From: CAIKMD01 sp963702925
GTDB lineage: Bacteria > Pseudomonadota > Alphaproteobacteria > ATCC43930 > CGMCC-115725
Reading direction: 5' to 3'
Assembly: GCA_963702925.1 (NCBI GenBank)
Contig: OY969771.1
Span: forward strand, 1,860,001 to 1,924,000
DNA length: 64,000 bases
The notes beneath the pieces were generated by a model that saw only the letters and a program-made list of their open reading frames with translations, did no database searches and was not told where the DNA came from. Of the stretch, positions 52,782 to 61,873 are shown one piece after another. The translations under genes and the position numbers were made by a program. Within the stretch, counting starts at the first letter, position 1. Each line of letters starts with the position of its first letter.

Positions 52782-53512
52782 AGGTGCTCGTGACCAGGGC
52801 CGAACCGGAAGCCGAGCGGCTTGCCCGCGCGCTGAAAGAGCGCGGCATCGATTCGGTGATCGAGCCGCTGATGACGATCCGGTTCGTGCCAGAAAGCGAG
52901 CGCGTGCTCGCACCGTTTCTGTCAGGGACGCAGGCCCTGCTGTTCACCTCAGCCAATGGTGTGCGCGCCTTTGCGGCAGCCAGCGCGCGGCGCGACATCA
53001 AAGCCTTCGCCGTCGGCGATGCCACCGCCTCTGCCGCGCGTGCGGCGGGCTTCAACGACATCGCGAGCGCCGGCGGGAATGTCGAGGATCTCGCCGCGCT
53101 GGTCATTGCCACGTTGAAGCCGGCCGGCGGCAGCTTGGTCCATGTCGCCGCGAGCGTAACCGCGGGCGATCTCGCCGGGCTGCTCGGCGCGGCCGGATTC
53201 AGCCTGCGCCGTGCCGTGCTTTACGAGGCCGTGTCGGCCGAGCATCTGGGCGAAGCGGGGCGAAGCGCGTTGGAAAACGGCGAGGTCGACGCGGCGCTGT
53301 TTTTCTCTCCCCGCAATGCGGCAACCTTTGTTAGGCTCGCTTCAGGGCTGCGCGCGTGCTGCGCGCGCATCACGGCTATTGCTTTGAGCCCGGCGGTCGC
53401 GTCCAACCTCGCTGCTTTGCCCTGGCGCCGGATCGCGGTCGCCACTGCGCCCAACGAAGCCGCGCTGCTGCAGGCGCTCGAAAGCAGTCTCGCAACGGGA
53501 AGATCCGCATGA
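52778..53512 (+). CDS. hemD: Uroporphyrinogen-III synthase
   Basis: It closes and inverts hydroxymethylbilane to uroporphyrinogen III. The 244-residue protein has the two-lobed HemD fold (KVLVTRAEPEAERLARAL at the start; SANGVRAFAA; VDAALFFSPRNAATF). HemD is weakly conserved, so position between hemC and the mitofilin-like gene adds weight. It overlaps both neighbours by 4 bases. Confidence 0.93.
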   Translation: MKVLVTRAEPEAERLARALKERGIDSVIEPLMTIRFVPESERVLAPFLSGTQALLFTSANGVRAFAAASARRDIKAFAVGDATASAARAAGFNDIASAGGNVEDLAALVIATLKPAGGSLVHVAASVTAGDLAGLLGAAGFSLRRAVLYEAVSAEHLGEAGRSALENGEVDAALFFSPRNAATFVRLASGLRACCARITAIALSPAVASNLAALPWRRIAVATAPNEAALLQALESSLATGRSA

Positions 53513-54501
53513 CCGACGCGGCACCTCCAGAAAGCGCCGCTAGCCTAGAAGCGACGGACAGCACGAAACCACGCCGGAATTCGCCGCGCGTTTGGCCCTG
53601 GCTGCTTGGCTTGCTTGTCGTGCTGGTGCTCGCCGCGGCGGGAAGCTGGTTTTACTGGTATCCGGCGCTCCAGCCCTTTCTGCCGGCGCATCAGACAACC
53701 AGCGTCGTGCCGATCAGCCCGCCGCCCGACGCGCTTGCCGCGCGTCTCACGGCGATCGAGCGCAAGCTCGATGCGCTGTCATCGCTCGATACCAAACTCG
53801 GCGCAGTCGAGCAGCGCCCTTCGCCAGACAACAGCGCATCCGTTGCAGCGCTGACCGATCAGGTGCAGCAATTGAACGCGCGGCTCGATCAGGTCGAAGC
53901 GCGCCTCGCGCAATTGATCAAGGATCAATCGGCGCGCGGCGACAGCGCGCAACGCGTGCTGATGGTGGCGCTGGGTGATCTCGGCAATGCGATCGCCAGC
54001 TCGCAGCCTTTCGCGGCGCAGCTCGCCAGCGCCGAAGCGCTCGGTCAAGGAAGGCCGGGTTGGGCGAATGCGTTGCGCCCGCTGGAAGATGTAGCGAAGA
54101 CCGGCATCCCCAGCACAGCAGTCCTGGCGCAACATTTCTCGGATGAGGTCGCGCCCGCGATTTTGCGCGCCGACGCCGCTTCGCCAAACCCGCAGGAAAG
54201 TATCGGCGAAGCCGTGCTGTCGCGTTTGCGCTCGCTCGTCGTCATCCGCCGCGTCGACGGGCAAGGACGAGTCGAAAGCGGCACCTCGGCGCAAACCGCC
54301 GTTGCGGTCGCCGATGCGGCCTTGGGCAAGGGCGACCTAGCCGGGGCGGTGGCGGCGTTGAGCAATCTTTCCGGCGCGCCCGATGCCGCCGCGTCTTCGT
54401 GGCGCCAACAAGCGCAGCAAAGGCTTGATGCCGAGCACAGTATCGCGAGTTTGATGCAGGATCTCTCCGCCGATATTGCCGCGGGCGCGGGCGGCGGCTG
54501 A
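53509..54501 (+). CDS. Mitofilin-like inner-membrane protein
   Basis: This 330-residue protein has an acidic, disordered N-terminus, one membrane helix at about residues 27-47 (LLGLLVVLVLAAAG) and a periplasmic coiled coil (about 65-140) followed by a helical domain. The layout matches alphaproteobacterial proteins related to mitochondrial Mic60/mitofilin, which are typically encoded between hemD and hemY, as here. In other species such proteins shape intracytoplasmic membranes; that role here is inferred. Overlaps of 4 bases and 1 base with its neighbours show coupling. Confidence 0.85.
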   Translation: MTDAAPPESAASLEATDSTKPRRNSPRVWPWLLGLLVVLVLAAAGSWFYWYPALQPFLPAHQTTSVVPISPPPDALAARLTAIERKLDALSSLDTKLGAVEQRPSPDNSASVAALTDQVQQLNARLDQVEARLAQLIKDQSARGDSAQRVLMVALGDLGNAIASSQPFAAQLASAEALGQGRPGWANALRPLEDVAKTGIPSTAVLAQHFSDEVAPAILRADAASPNPQESIGEAVLSRLRSLVVIRRVDGQGRVESGTSAQTAVAVADAALGKGDLAGAVAALSNLSGAPDAAASSWRQQAQQRLDAEHSIASLMQDLSADIAAGAGGG

Positions 54502-55934
54502 TGCGCGCCTTGCCGGCGATCATCGTTATCGCGGCGGTCATCGCCGGCGCGGTGTTCATCGCCGACCGGCCCGGTAGCGTTGCGCTGGTGTGGCAAGGCT
54601 GGCGGATCGATACCAGCGTCACGGTCTTGCTGTTTGGCGTCGTTTCGGTCGCGGTCGCCGCGGCAGCCTTATTTCATTTGCTACGCAAGATCATCGGCGG
54701 GCCGCGCGCCTTCCTCCGGGCGCGGCGCGAACGGCGGCGTCGGCGCGGCTATCGCGCTTTGACACAAGGCATGGTCGCCGTGGCGGCAGGCGACGCGGCG
54801 GAAGCCAAGCGCTTCGCGCGTCAGGCCGACGCGCTCTTGGCCGAGCCGCCTTTGACCTTGCTGCTGTCGGCGCAAGCCGCGCAATTGAACGGCGATCAGA
54901 AAGCCGCGGAGAAATACTTCACCGCGATGCTGGAGCGGCCCGAGACCGAGTTTCTCGGCCTGCGCGGACTGATCGTGCAAGCCCTCAAGAATAATGACGA
55001 GGCCGAGGCGTTGCGTTTGGCACAACGCGCCAAAGCGTTGCGGCCGAAGACGCCTTGGGTATTGGCGAGTCTCGTCGAGTTGGAATCGCGCGCGGGACAT
55101 TGGCGCGAGGCCGAAGCAAGCCTAGCGCTGGCGGCGCGACGCAATGCGCTGCCCGAAGCACAATCGCGCCGCCATCGCGCGGTAATGCTGCACGAGCAAA
55201 GTCGCGCGGCCCAAGCCGATGGGCTCGACCGCGACGCGGTGCGGCTTGCCGGCAAAGCCAATGCGCTGGCGCCGGGTTTCGCACCCGCTGCCGCGCGTTA
55301 CGCCGAGCTGCTGAGCGCGAGCGGGCATCTCCGCCATGCACGCAAAGTAATCGAAGCCGCGTGGCGCTTGGCGCCCGACCCCGAACTGGCCACTGCCTAC
55401 GGCGCTTTGTTCGCGGATGAGCGGCCGCTGCAACAGGTGAAGCGCTTCGAGACCTTGGCCGCGCAGAAGAAAGATCACCCGGAAAGCCATATCGCACTCG
55501 CCGAAATACTCTTGAAGGCGCGGCTTTGGGGCGAGGCGCGCCGTCATCTCATCGCCGCAGGCGCGCGCGAAGAGAACAAGACGCCGAGCCCGCGCCTCTG
55601 TCGGCTGATGGCACAGCTCGAAGAGGCCGAGCACGGCGATCTGCCGGCGGCACGGATGTGGCTCGCGCGCGCCGTCGCCACCCCGGCGCAGGACCCGGCC
55701 TATATCTGCAGCAGTTGCGGGAACGAAACGCCCGCTTGGACGGCGCTTTGCCCGCATTGCCGCGGCTTCGACACGATCGAATGGCGCCTGCCCGGCCAGC
55801 GCCCGACGCCGCTTCTTCAGGCCGCGAGCGACATGACGCCGCCTTTGCCGGTTGCGGGCGTGGCCACGCCTTTTACCGCCGAAACGCCGCGCAAGCTCGG
55901 CCTTGCAATTGACGATGCCGAGGCCCGGGGATAA
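54501..55934 (+). CDS. hemY: HemY-family TPR membrane protein
   Basis: The 477-residue protein has two N-terminal membrane helices (about 1-20 and 35-60) of the HemY_N type, then TPR-like helical repeats (many AEALRLAQRA-like helices). It ends with a zinc-ribbon-like tail, CSSCGNETPAW and CPHCRGFD, with four Cys, a common addition in alphaproteobacteria. This HemY is not the coproporphyrinogen oxidase of the same name; its exact function in heme synthesis is unsettled. It is the last gene of the hemCD unit; a tRNA follows 19 bases later. Confidence 0.9.
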   Translation: MRALPAIIVIAAVIAGAVFIADRPGSVALVWQGWRIDTSVTVLLFGVVSVAVAAAALFHLLRKIIGGPRAFLRARRERRRRRGYRALTQGMVAVAAGDAAEAKRFARQADALLAEPPLTLLLSAQAAQLNGDQKAAEKYFTAMLERPETEFLGLRGLIVQALKNNDEAEALRLAQRAKALRPKTPWVLASLVELESRAGHWREAEASLALAARRNALPEAQSRRHRAVMLHEQSRAAQADGLDRDAVRLAGKANALAPGFAPAAARYAELLSASGHLRHARKVIEAAWRLAPDPELATAYGALFADERPLQQVKRFETLAAQKKDHPESHIALAEILLKARLWGEARRHLIAAGAREENKTPSPRLCRLMAQLEEAEHGDLPAARMWLARAVATPAQDPAYICSSCGNETPAWTALCPHCRGFDTIEWRLPGQRPTPLLQAASDMTPPLPVAGVATPFTAETPRKLGLAIDDAEARG

Positions 55935-55953
55935 GGTCCGCCGCGCTCACGGC

Positions 55954-56028
<75 letters not shown>

Positions 56029-56155
56029 GTTTTCCATCACTTCTGCTCGGCATAACCGGCCGCTATAGCGCTGCTGCCGCCCGCTTGTCGCCGGCGGCGA
56101 AATCGGCGTAGGGTTCGGGCGGTAAAAAGAGCAATTCCACGGGGGAGGAAAGAGA

Positions 56156-57172
56156 ATGCGTTTCGCACGCCTGGTGCCGGTGGCCGCGTTGGTCGCCGCG
56201 TTCTTCATGCCAAGGCTCGGCATGGCGGAAGAGGCCAGCTTGATGTTCGCGACCACGACCGGCGCGACCACGGACCTCAACGTCCAGTTCTTTCACCCTT
56301 GGGCCGAGCGCATCAACGAAGAGGGCAAGGGCGTCGTCAAGATCGACGTGCGCGACGGCAGCGCCATCGCCACGACCGCGAATTACTATGATCGCGTGAT
56401 GAGCGACGTGGTGCAGATTTCCTGGGGGCTGCAAAGCACGGTCGCCGGCAAGTTTCCGCGCTCCGATGTCGCCTCCCTGCCCTTCATGGCGCGCAGCTCC
56501 GAAGAAGGCTCCGTGGCGTTGTGGCGGCTTTATCACGCGGGGCTGCTCAATCCCGAATATGACGAGCTGCATCCGCTGTTTCTCGTCGCATTGACCGCGG
56601 CCGGCATCCACATGTCGCACCCGCTCAAATCGCTCGACAATCTCGGCGGCGCCAAGCTCGTCATCGCTTCGAAAGTGAACAGCGATGCCGTGACCCTGCT
56701 GGGCGGCAGCCCGCTCTCGGTCCCGCTCAATGAGATGTATGAGGCGATCCAGCGCGGCGTGGCCGACGGCGCGGCCGTTGCCTGGACGTCCTTCGACCCG
56801 TTCAAGCTGGCCGAGGTCACCAATTACCATGTCGAGGCGCGGCTCGGCACCTCGGTCGGCATGGTGTTCATGACCAAGAAGACTTATGACGCGCTCTCGC
56901 CGGCTGCGCGCGCGATCCTCGACAAATATTCCGGCGAGGCCGAAAGCCGCGCCTATGGCGCGTGGTGGGACCACGAGCGCAAGGCCGGCAAGGAAAAAAC
57001 CCTGGCGCGGGGCGACAAGCGGACCATCGTCGACCTGACTCCGCAGCAGACCGAGCAATGGCGGCAAAAGCTGGCGCCGCTCGACGAGGATTGGGCGAAA
57101 AACGTGCCCGACGGCGCCAAAATCCTCGCGGCCTATCGCGCGGAGCTGGGCAAGCTGCAGGCGAGCCAATGA
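56156..57172 (+). CDS. TRAP transporter substrate-binding protein (DctP family)
   Basis: The 338-residue periplasmic binding protein has a signal peptide ending near GMAEE (about residue 24). The mature part has typical TRAP-SBP features: an Arg-containing carboxylate site region (LGGAKLVIASKVN), EMYEAIQRGVADGAAV and the long C-terminal helix. These proteins bind organic acids for a DctQM permease. No dctQ or dctM is in the window, so it is an orphan. The site GGGGGAGGAAAG precedes the ATG. Confidence 0.9.
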   Translation: MRFARLVPVAALVAAFFMPRLGMAEEASLMFATTTGATTDLNVQFFHPWAERINEEGKGVVKIDVRDGSAIATTANYYDRVMSDVVQISWGLQSTVAGKFPRSDVASLPFMARSSEEGSVALWRLYHAGLLNPEYDELHPLFLVALTAAGIHMSHPLKSLDNLGGAKLVIASKVNSDAVTLLGGSPLSVPLNEMYEAIQRGVADGAAVAWTSFDPFKLAEVTNYHVEARLGTSVGMVFMTKKTYDALSPAARAILDKYSGEAESRAYGAWWDHERKAGKEKTLARGDKRTIVDLTPQQTEQWRQKLAPLDEDWAKNVPDGAKILAAYRAELGKLQASQ

Positions 57173-57189
57173 TGGCGGGGGCGAATTAA

Positions 57190-57223
57190 CCGTCGGCGCG
57201 CCCCTCGGCGCCGGCGGTTTCTT
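57190..57223 (+). terminator. Probable intrinsic terminator after the TRAP binding protein
   Basis: CCGTCGGCGCGCC can pair with GGCGCCGGCGG with one bulge and mismatch, around a short loop, followed by TTTCTTCT. It lies 18 bases after the dctP-like stop. Confidence 0.5.
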
Positions 57224-57264
57224 CTGCTATATTGCGGCCAATCAGCATCGCATAGGACAGTCAC

Positions 57265-57369
57265 GTGAAGAAATCGACCACGAAAAGCCAGAACAGTCGT
57301 TCCAACAAGCGCAAGGCCAAACGCAAGGCGTGGCGGCGGCGTCAGCGCGCGCGTGCTACCGGCACCTGA
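57265..57369 (+). CDS. Possible very basic 34-residue protein
   Basis: A GTG at 57265 opens 34 codons with about half Lys/Arg (KRKAKRKAWRRRQRAR in the middle) and ends at TGA 57367-57369. The strongly biased composition and a weak AGGA site 8-10 bases upstream argue for a real gene. It resembles, in composition only, small ribosome-associated basic proteins. I cannot name a family. Confidence 0.4.
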   Translation: MKKSTTKSQNSRSNKRKAKRKAWRRRQRARATGT

Positions 57370-57408
57370 GGCTCACGCGGCCCTCGATCCGATCGCGGTT
57401 GGGCCGCG

Positions 57409-57636
57409 ATGAGCGCCGCCGAAACGGGGATCATCTTCAACATCCTCGTCATGCCCAAAACCGGCGCGCATTACGTCAAAGCGGGACAGAAGACGATGCG
57501 CGCGGCGCCGGAAGTCGCTGCGGTGATCGATCTTGCCTGGGAAGGCCACGCATTGCGCGTCAAGGTCGATCACGTCTATACGCCACCCGGCTGCGACGAG
57601 CATTGCATCGCCACCTTGTTCCTCAGCGAAGTGTGA
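57409..57636 (+). CDS. Hypothetical 75-residue protein
   Basis: A short soluble product has alternating strand-like segments (IIFNILVMP, AAVIDLAWEG, LRVKVDHVYT) and two Cys near the end (PGCDEHCIA). I recognise no family. It converges on queC 25 bases later. Composition looks coding, but no strong ribosome site precedes the ATG. Confidence 0.5.
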   Translation: MSAAETGIIFNILVMPKTGAHYVKAGQKTMRAAPEVAAVIDLAWEGHALRVKVDHVYTPPGCDEHCIATLFLSEV

Positions 57637-57661
57637 GCGAAGCGACACAAATCCGACACCG

Positions 57662-58375
57662 TTATGGTACGGCAGGGGCGTGGTAACGCCGATAGCCATC
57701 GGCGCGGAGCTGGCAGGCCGGGCAAGCGCCGCAGCCATAGCCCCAATCGTGATGGGTTTGGCGGTCGCCGCGATAGCAGCTATGGGTTTCTTCGCGCACG
57801 AGCTCGACCAGAGCTTCGCCGCCGAGCGTGGCCGCAAGTCGCCAAGTCGCCGCCTTGTCGATCCACATCAGCGGCATGTGGATGACGAAGCGCCGCTCCA
57901 TGCCCAGATTGAGCGCGACCTGCATCGCTTTCATGGTGTCGTCGCGGCAATCGGGATAGCCGGAATAGTCGGTTTCGCACATGCCGCCGACGATGTGGCG
58001 CAAGCCCCGCCGATAGGCGACCGCCGCCGCGAAGGTGAGAAAAATCAGGTTGCGCCCGGGAACGAAGGTCGTCGGTAAGCCATTTTTGCCGGCTTCGATC
58101 GCGATGTCGCGCGTCAAAGCCGTGTTCGACACGTCGCCTAACGCCGCCAGCGCGATGGTGTGATCCTCGCCCAGCCGGCCTGCCCAGAGCGGATTGAGCG
58201 CGGCCAGCCCCTGCCGCAAGGATGCACGGCAATCGAGCTCGATCCGGTGGCGCTGCCCATAGTCGAAGCCGATGGTCTCGACCCGAGCGAAACGATCGAG
58301 CGCCCAAGCCAAGCAGGTCGTCGAATCCTGCCCGCCCGAGAACATGATCAGGGCGCCGTCATCGTCACCGGTCAT
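57662..58375 (-). CDS. queC: 7-cyano-7-deazaguanine (preQ0) synthase
   Basis: It makes preQ0 for queuosine synthesis with ATP and ammonia. The 237-residue protein has the PP-loop FSGGQDSTTCLAW, the conserved TFVPGRNL and GMCETDYSGYPDCR, and a zinc site in the C-terminal CYRGD...CGACPACQLR (four Cys). No queD or queE is next to it. The short C-terminal tail is normal. Confidence 0.96.
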   Translation of the reverse strand: MTGDDDGALIMFSGGQDSTTCLAWALDRFARVETIGFDYGQRHRIELDCRASLRQGLAALNPLWAGRLGEDHTIALAALGDVSNTALTRDIAIEAGKNGLPTTFVPGRNLIFLTFAAAVAYRRGLRHIVGGMCETDYSGYPDCRDDTMKAMQVALNLGMERRFVIHMPLMWIDKAATWRLAATLGGEALVELVREETHSCYRGDRQTHHDWGYGCGACPACQLRADGYRRYHAPAVP

Positions 58376-58515
58376 GAAGCCTCACCGACACGCTTGCGCT
58401 TTCACAAAATATTTACCGTGAAGCGTGCCGCAAATCCACCGACGCCCATTTAAGGCGAAATGCGCGCGATCCTTGCCTTGCCGCATATCGCTTGGACGCC
58501 TAGAATTCTTGCGTT

Positions 58516-58854
58516 ATGAGCGAGCGACAACGTTTCTGTATTTTCCTTCTGAGTTTGCCGCTGTTCGCCGTTGCCGGCGCGGCCATCGTTGCCGCCGCCG
58601 ATATGCCGACGGTCAGCCAACACAATCGTCAATTCTCGCCCACGCAGCTTCAGGTCGCGCGCGGCACGACGGTTCACATCGTCAATGACGATAACGTGAC
58701 CCACCACGTTTACATCGACGCCGCCGGCATGCAGTTCGATTCCGGCGAGCAGCCCGTCGGCAAGACCGTCGACGTAACCTTCGACAAGGTCGGAACCTTT
58801 TCGGTGCTGTGCGCCATCCACCCGACCATGCGGCTCCGCGTGGTCGTTCAGTAG
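58516..58854 (+). CDS. Secreted cupredoxin (plastocyanin/azurin-like)
   Basis: The 112-residue protein has a signal peptide to about residue 28. The type 1 copper ligands are His in VTHHVYID and Cys-His-Met in LCAIHPTM. It would carry electrons in the periplasm. It is divergent from queC and converges on the diheme peroxidase gene, whose stop is directly adjacent, so a functional link with that redox enzyme is plausible but not shown. Confidence 0.88.
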   Translation: MSERQRFCIFLLSLPLFAVAGAAIVAAADMPTVSQHNRQFSPTQLQVARGTTVHIVNDDNVTHHVYIDAAGMQFDSGEQPVGKTVDVTFDKVGTFSVLCAIHPTMRLRVVVQ

Positions 58855-59874
58855 CTAACGCGGCAGCAAGGGCACCGCGAAGGGTGTGGGCGGCGCGGTC
58901 AAGGTTTCGAGGAAGGCGACGAGATCGCCTTTTTCCTGCGCCGTGAGGCCGAGCGGCTTGATCAGCTCGGAGCGGCTCGGCCGATCGATGCCGCCGCGAT
59001 CGTAGAGATCGATCACCGCCTCGAGCGTCGGCACCGAACCGTCATGCATATAAGGCGCGCGACGCGCCACGTCGCGCAAGCTCGGCACTTTGAACGCGTG
59101 CTGCAGCTTGAGTGAATTCTTGAAGATGCGGCCGCGGCCGATATCGTCGTCGGCCGCTTCGCCAATGTCGTAGAACGCGCCTTCGCTGAAATTCCACCCC
59201 GTGTGGCACTGCGCACATTGGGCTTTGCCGTTGAAGAGATCGAAACCGCGCTTGGCGGAAGCGTCGATCGCACCTTCCTCGCCTTTCACCCAGCGGTCGA
59301 AAGGCGTCTCGCCGGAGATGATCGTGCGCTCGAAAGTCGCCAGCGCCTCCTCGATATGGGAGCGCGAGATCGTGCCATCGGGAAAAGCCTTGGCGAAGGC
59401 GGCGCGATAGCCGGGAATCGCGCGCAGCCGAGCCAATAGGTCATCTTCGGGCTCGTTCATGTTCATCGGCGTCGTGATCGGCGTGAAGGCCACGCTTTCG
59501 AGATCGGGAAATTTCCCGTCCCAGCCGAGAACCGGTATCCAAGCGATATTGAGGAGCGTGGGCGTCCGAAGCGGCAGCGGCTTTCCCTGATCGCCGATAG
59601 CGCGCGGCAGCCCGTCGCCCCAAGCCAGGCCCGGATCGTGGCAGCTTGCGCAGGAATGTTTGCCCGAGCCGGAGAAGAGCGGATCGAAAAACAGCGTGCG
59701 GCCGAGATCCGCCTTTTCCGGGGTGAACTGATCCTCCTCGGGAAACGGGATCTCCGTCGGACGCTGATACTTTGCCTTTTCGGCGCCGCGCTCCGGCGTT
59801 TCGAGCGCCAAGGCCATGAGCGCCGGCAGAAGCAGACACAAGGACAGGATCAGAGCGCGCCGCAATCCGCGCAC
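58855..59874 (-). CDS. Diheme cytochrome c peroxidase / MauG-family protein
   Basis: This 339-residue secreted protein has two heme c sites, CASCH near residue 83 and CAQCH near residue 225. The sequence DGKFPDLESVAF and the C-terminal YMHDGSVPTLEAVIDLYDRGG fit the diheme peroxidase family. The signal segment (ALILSLCLLLPALMAL) follows the GTG at 59874; the ORF is open upstream but inside the kinase gene. It starts 4 bases after the kinase stop, so the pair is one operon. Members reduce peroxide or modify partner proteins; the substrate here is unknown. Confidence 0.9.
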   Translation of the reverse strand: MRGLRRALILSLCLLLPALMALALETPERGAEKAKYQRPTEIPFPEEDQFTPEKADLGRTLFFDPLFSGSGKHSCASCHDPGLAWGDGLPRAIGDQGKPLPLRTPTLLNIAWIPVLGWDGKFPDLESVAFTPITTPMNMNEPEDDLLARLRAIPGYRAAFAKAFPDGTISRSHIEEALATFERTIISGETPFDRWVKGEEGAIDASAKRGFDLFNGKAQCAQCHTGWNFSEGAFYDIGEAADDDIGRGRIFKNSLKLQHAFKVPSLRDVARRAPYMHDGSVPTLEAVIDLYDRGGIDRPSRSELIKPLGLTAQEKGDLVAFLETLTAPPTPFAVPLLPR

Positions 59875-59878
59875 GGGC

Positions 59879-61762
59879 TTACCCCGCCAGAGCCAGCGGC
59901 GCGACCAGCACCTCTTTCGGCTGGGATACCGAAGTCGCGGCCGGAAGCGTGAAGGATACCGTCGTGCCCTTGCCGCGGATGCTTTCGATCGACAGCGTCC
60001 CGCCATGGCCTTCGACATAGAGCTTGCTCAAGGGCAAGCCCAAACCGGTACCGCCATATTTGCGGCTCAGACTGTTGTCGACCTGGCTGAACGGTTCGAG
60101 CGCTTTCGGAATGTCTTCGGCAGCGATGCCGATGCCGGTATCGCTCACGGCGACGCGGATATCCTTGCCCAATTGCTGCGCGGTGACCACGATCATGCCG
60201 CCATTGGCGGTGAATTTGATGGCGTTTGAAACGAGGTTGAGGACGACCTGGCGCAAGCGGATCGAATCGCCGTTCACGAAAGCGATGCCCGGCTCGATAT
60301 TGCATACCAATTTGACGCCGGCGGATTCCGCCTGCTCGCGAACGATGCGAATCGCCGCCTCGACGATCGCGCCGATCGCCGTAGGTTGGAGATGAAGCGT
60401 CATCTTGCCGGCTTGCAGCTTCACGCTGTCGAGGATGTCGTTGATGATGTCGAGCAAGTGACGGCCGCTCGATACGATGTCGGTGGCGAATTCCTTGTAT
60501 TTCGTCTGACCGACCGGGCCCATGAGTTCGCCCGCGATGATCTCTGAAAGACCGATGACGGCGTTCAAGGGCGTTCTGAGCTCGTGGCTCATATTGGCGA
60601 GGAATTCAGTCTTGGCGCGGCTGGCCGCTTCGGCCTGATCCTTGGCCTGCTGCAAAGCGGATTCGCGTTCCTTCAATTCGGTGATGTCGCTGACGATGAC
60701 GACGAAGCCGCCTTCATTCGTCACGCTGCGCGAGAGGTGCAGCCAACGACCGTCGTCGAGCCGCAATTCGCCCTTGGGTTCCACGAGGGCCTGATTGAGG
60801 CGCGCGGGCAAGAGCGAATCCGGCGCGAAGCCGCCTTCGGCGTCGGGGAAGAAGCGCGCGACCTGCGAATTGGAAATCAGGATGCGGCCGTCGGCGTCCA
60901 CCAGCACGACGCCCTCGTCCGAGCTTTCGATGGCGTTGACGAGGCGAGATTGTGCCGAGCGCCGAGCGGCGATCTCGCGCTCCATCATCGTGCGGATGTT
61001 ATCGCGCATCACCGCCATGGATTGCAGCAGCTGCCCCAGCTCGTCATTGCCGGCGGCGGCGATGACCACATCGAGCTCGCCGGCGGCGATGCGCTGGGCG
61101 GCGCGCGATGCCGCGGCGATCGGATGGATCATGCGATTGACCAGCATCGCCGCGACGCCGGCGCCGAGCAGAAGCGCCGCCAAGGTCGCTGCGATGGTGA
61201 GCGAATGATAGAGCCGGATCGAGGCGAGCGCCTGTTCGCGGCGCTTGAAGCCATCCTCCGCGGTCAGCTCGACGAGATTGTCGAATTGCTCGAGGATATG
61301 GCGGGTCAGCAAGTCGACGACCGCGCGATCGGCATGGGTGGCAAGCAGGTTGCGCCAATCGGCCACCGCGAGCGCCGTCAGATGCGCGACATCGGCGGCG
61401 TGTTGGGAGGTCGAACGCTCTTCCGCCACGGCGAGATCCTCGCCGATTTCGGCGGCAAGCTCGTCGACGCTTTTGCGCTCGACGCCGAAGCTTTCCTGGG
61501 GTTCGGCGAGCGCCAGATTCATCGCCATGAAATTGGACAAGGCGAGTCGCGCATAGCTGATCGACATCAGCGGCTTGTCATAGGTTTCGACCACCAGCCG
61601 ACCGGATTCGCCGACGCTGTTGACCGCGTAGAAACCGAGAAACGCCGTGATCGCCGCCAGCAGGCAAAAGGCGAGCAGGATTTTGCCGCGAATGGTGATC
61701 GCGACGCCGCGAAGCCAACGGTAGACGACGCTCGGTGTTGCCGCGAGACGCATCCCAGACAA
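59879..61762 (-). CDS. Membrane sensor histidine kinase (HAMP-PAS)
   Basis: The 627-residue kinase has membrane helix 1 near 25-48 and a periplasmic helical sensor of about 140 residues. Helix 2 is near 190-212, followed by HAMP, then PAS (about 285-380). HisKA is MSHELRTPLNAV near 400, with HATPase LVSNAIKFT, DTGIGIA and GTGLGLPLSKL. No response regulator is adjacent. It is followed by the diheme peroxidase after 4 bases, suggesting a redox or respiratory signal (inference). The start could be Met1 or Met4. Confidence 0.92.
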   Translation of the reverse strand: MSGMRLAATPSVVYRWLRGVAITIRGKILLAFCLLAAITAFLGFYAVNSVGESGRLVVETYDKPLMSISYARLALSNFMAMNLALAEPQESFGVERKSVDELAAEIGEDLAVAEERSTSQHAADVAHLTALAVADWRNLLATHADRAVVDLLTRHILEQFDNLVELTAEDGFKRREQALASIRLYHSLTIAATLAALLLGAGVAAMLVNRMIHPIAAASRAAQRIAAGELDVVIAAAGNDELGQLLQSMAVMRDNIRTMMEREIAARRSAQSRLVNAIESSDEGVVLVDADGRILISNSQVARFFPDAEGGFAPDSLLPARLNQALVEPKGELRLDDGRWLHLSRSVTNEGGFVVIVSDITELKERESALQQAKDQAEAASRAKTEFLANMSHELRTPLNAVIGLSEIIAGELMGPVGQTKYKEFATDIVSSGRHLLDIINDILDSVKLQAGKMTLHLQPTAIGAIVEAAIRIVREQAESAGVKLVCNIEPGIAFVNGDSIRLRQVVLNLVSNAIKFTANGGMIVVTAQQLGKDIRVAVSDTGIGIAAEDIPKALEPFSQVDNSLSRKYGGTGLGLPLSKLYVEGHGGTLSIESIRGKGTTVSFTLPAATSVSQPKEVLVAPLALAG

Positions 61763-61873
61763 GATATCGACCCGCTAAAGGGAGCCCTGGGTGCGATTTA
61801 GCGCTGGCGAAGGCTAAAAAAGTGTTAAGGGGCGAAAAATTTCACGCCATCCGAAGCACTTGGCTGGCGCGCT

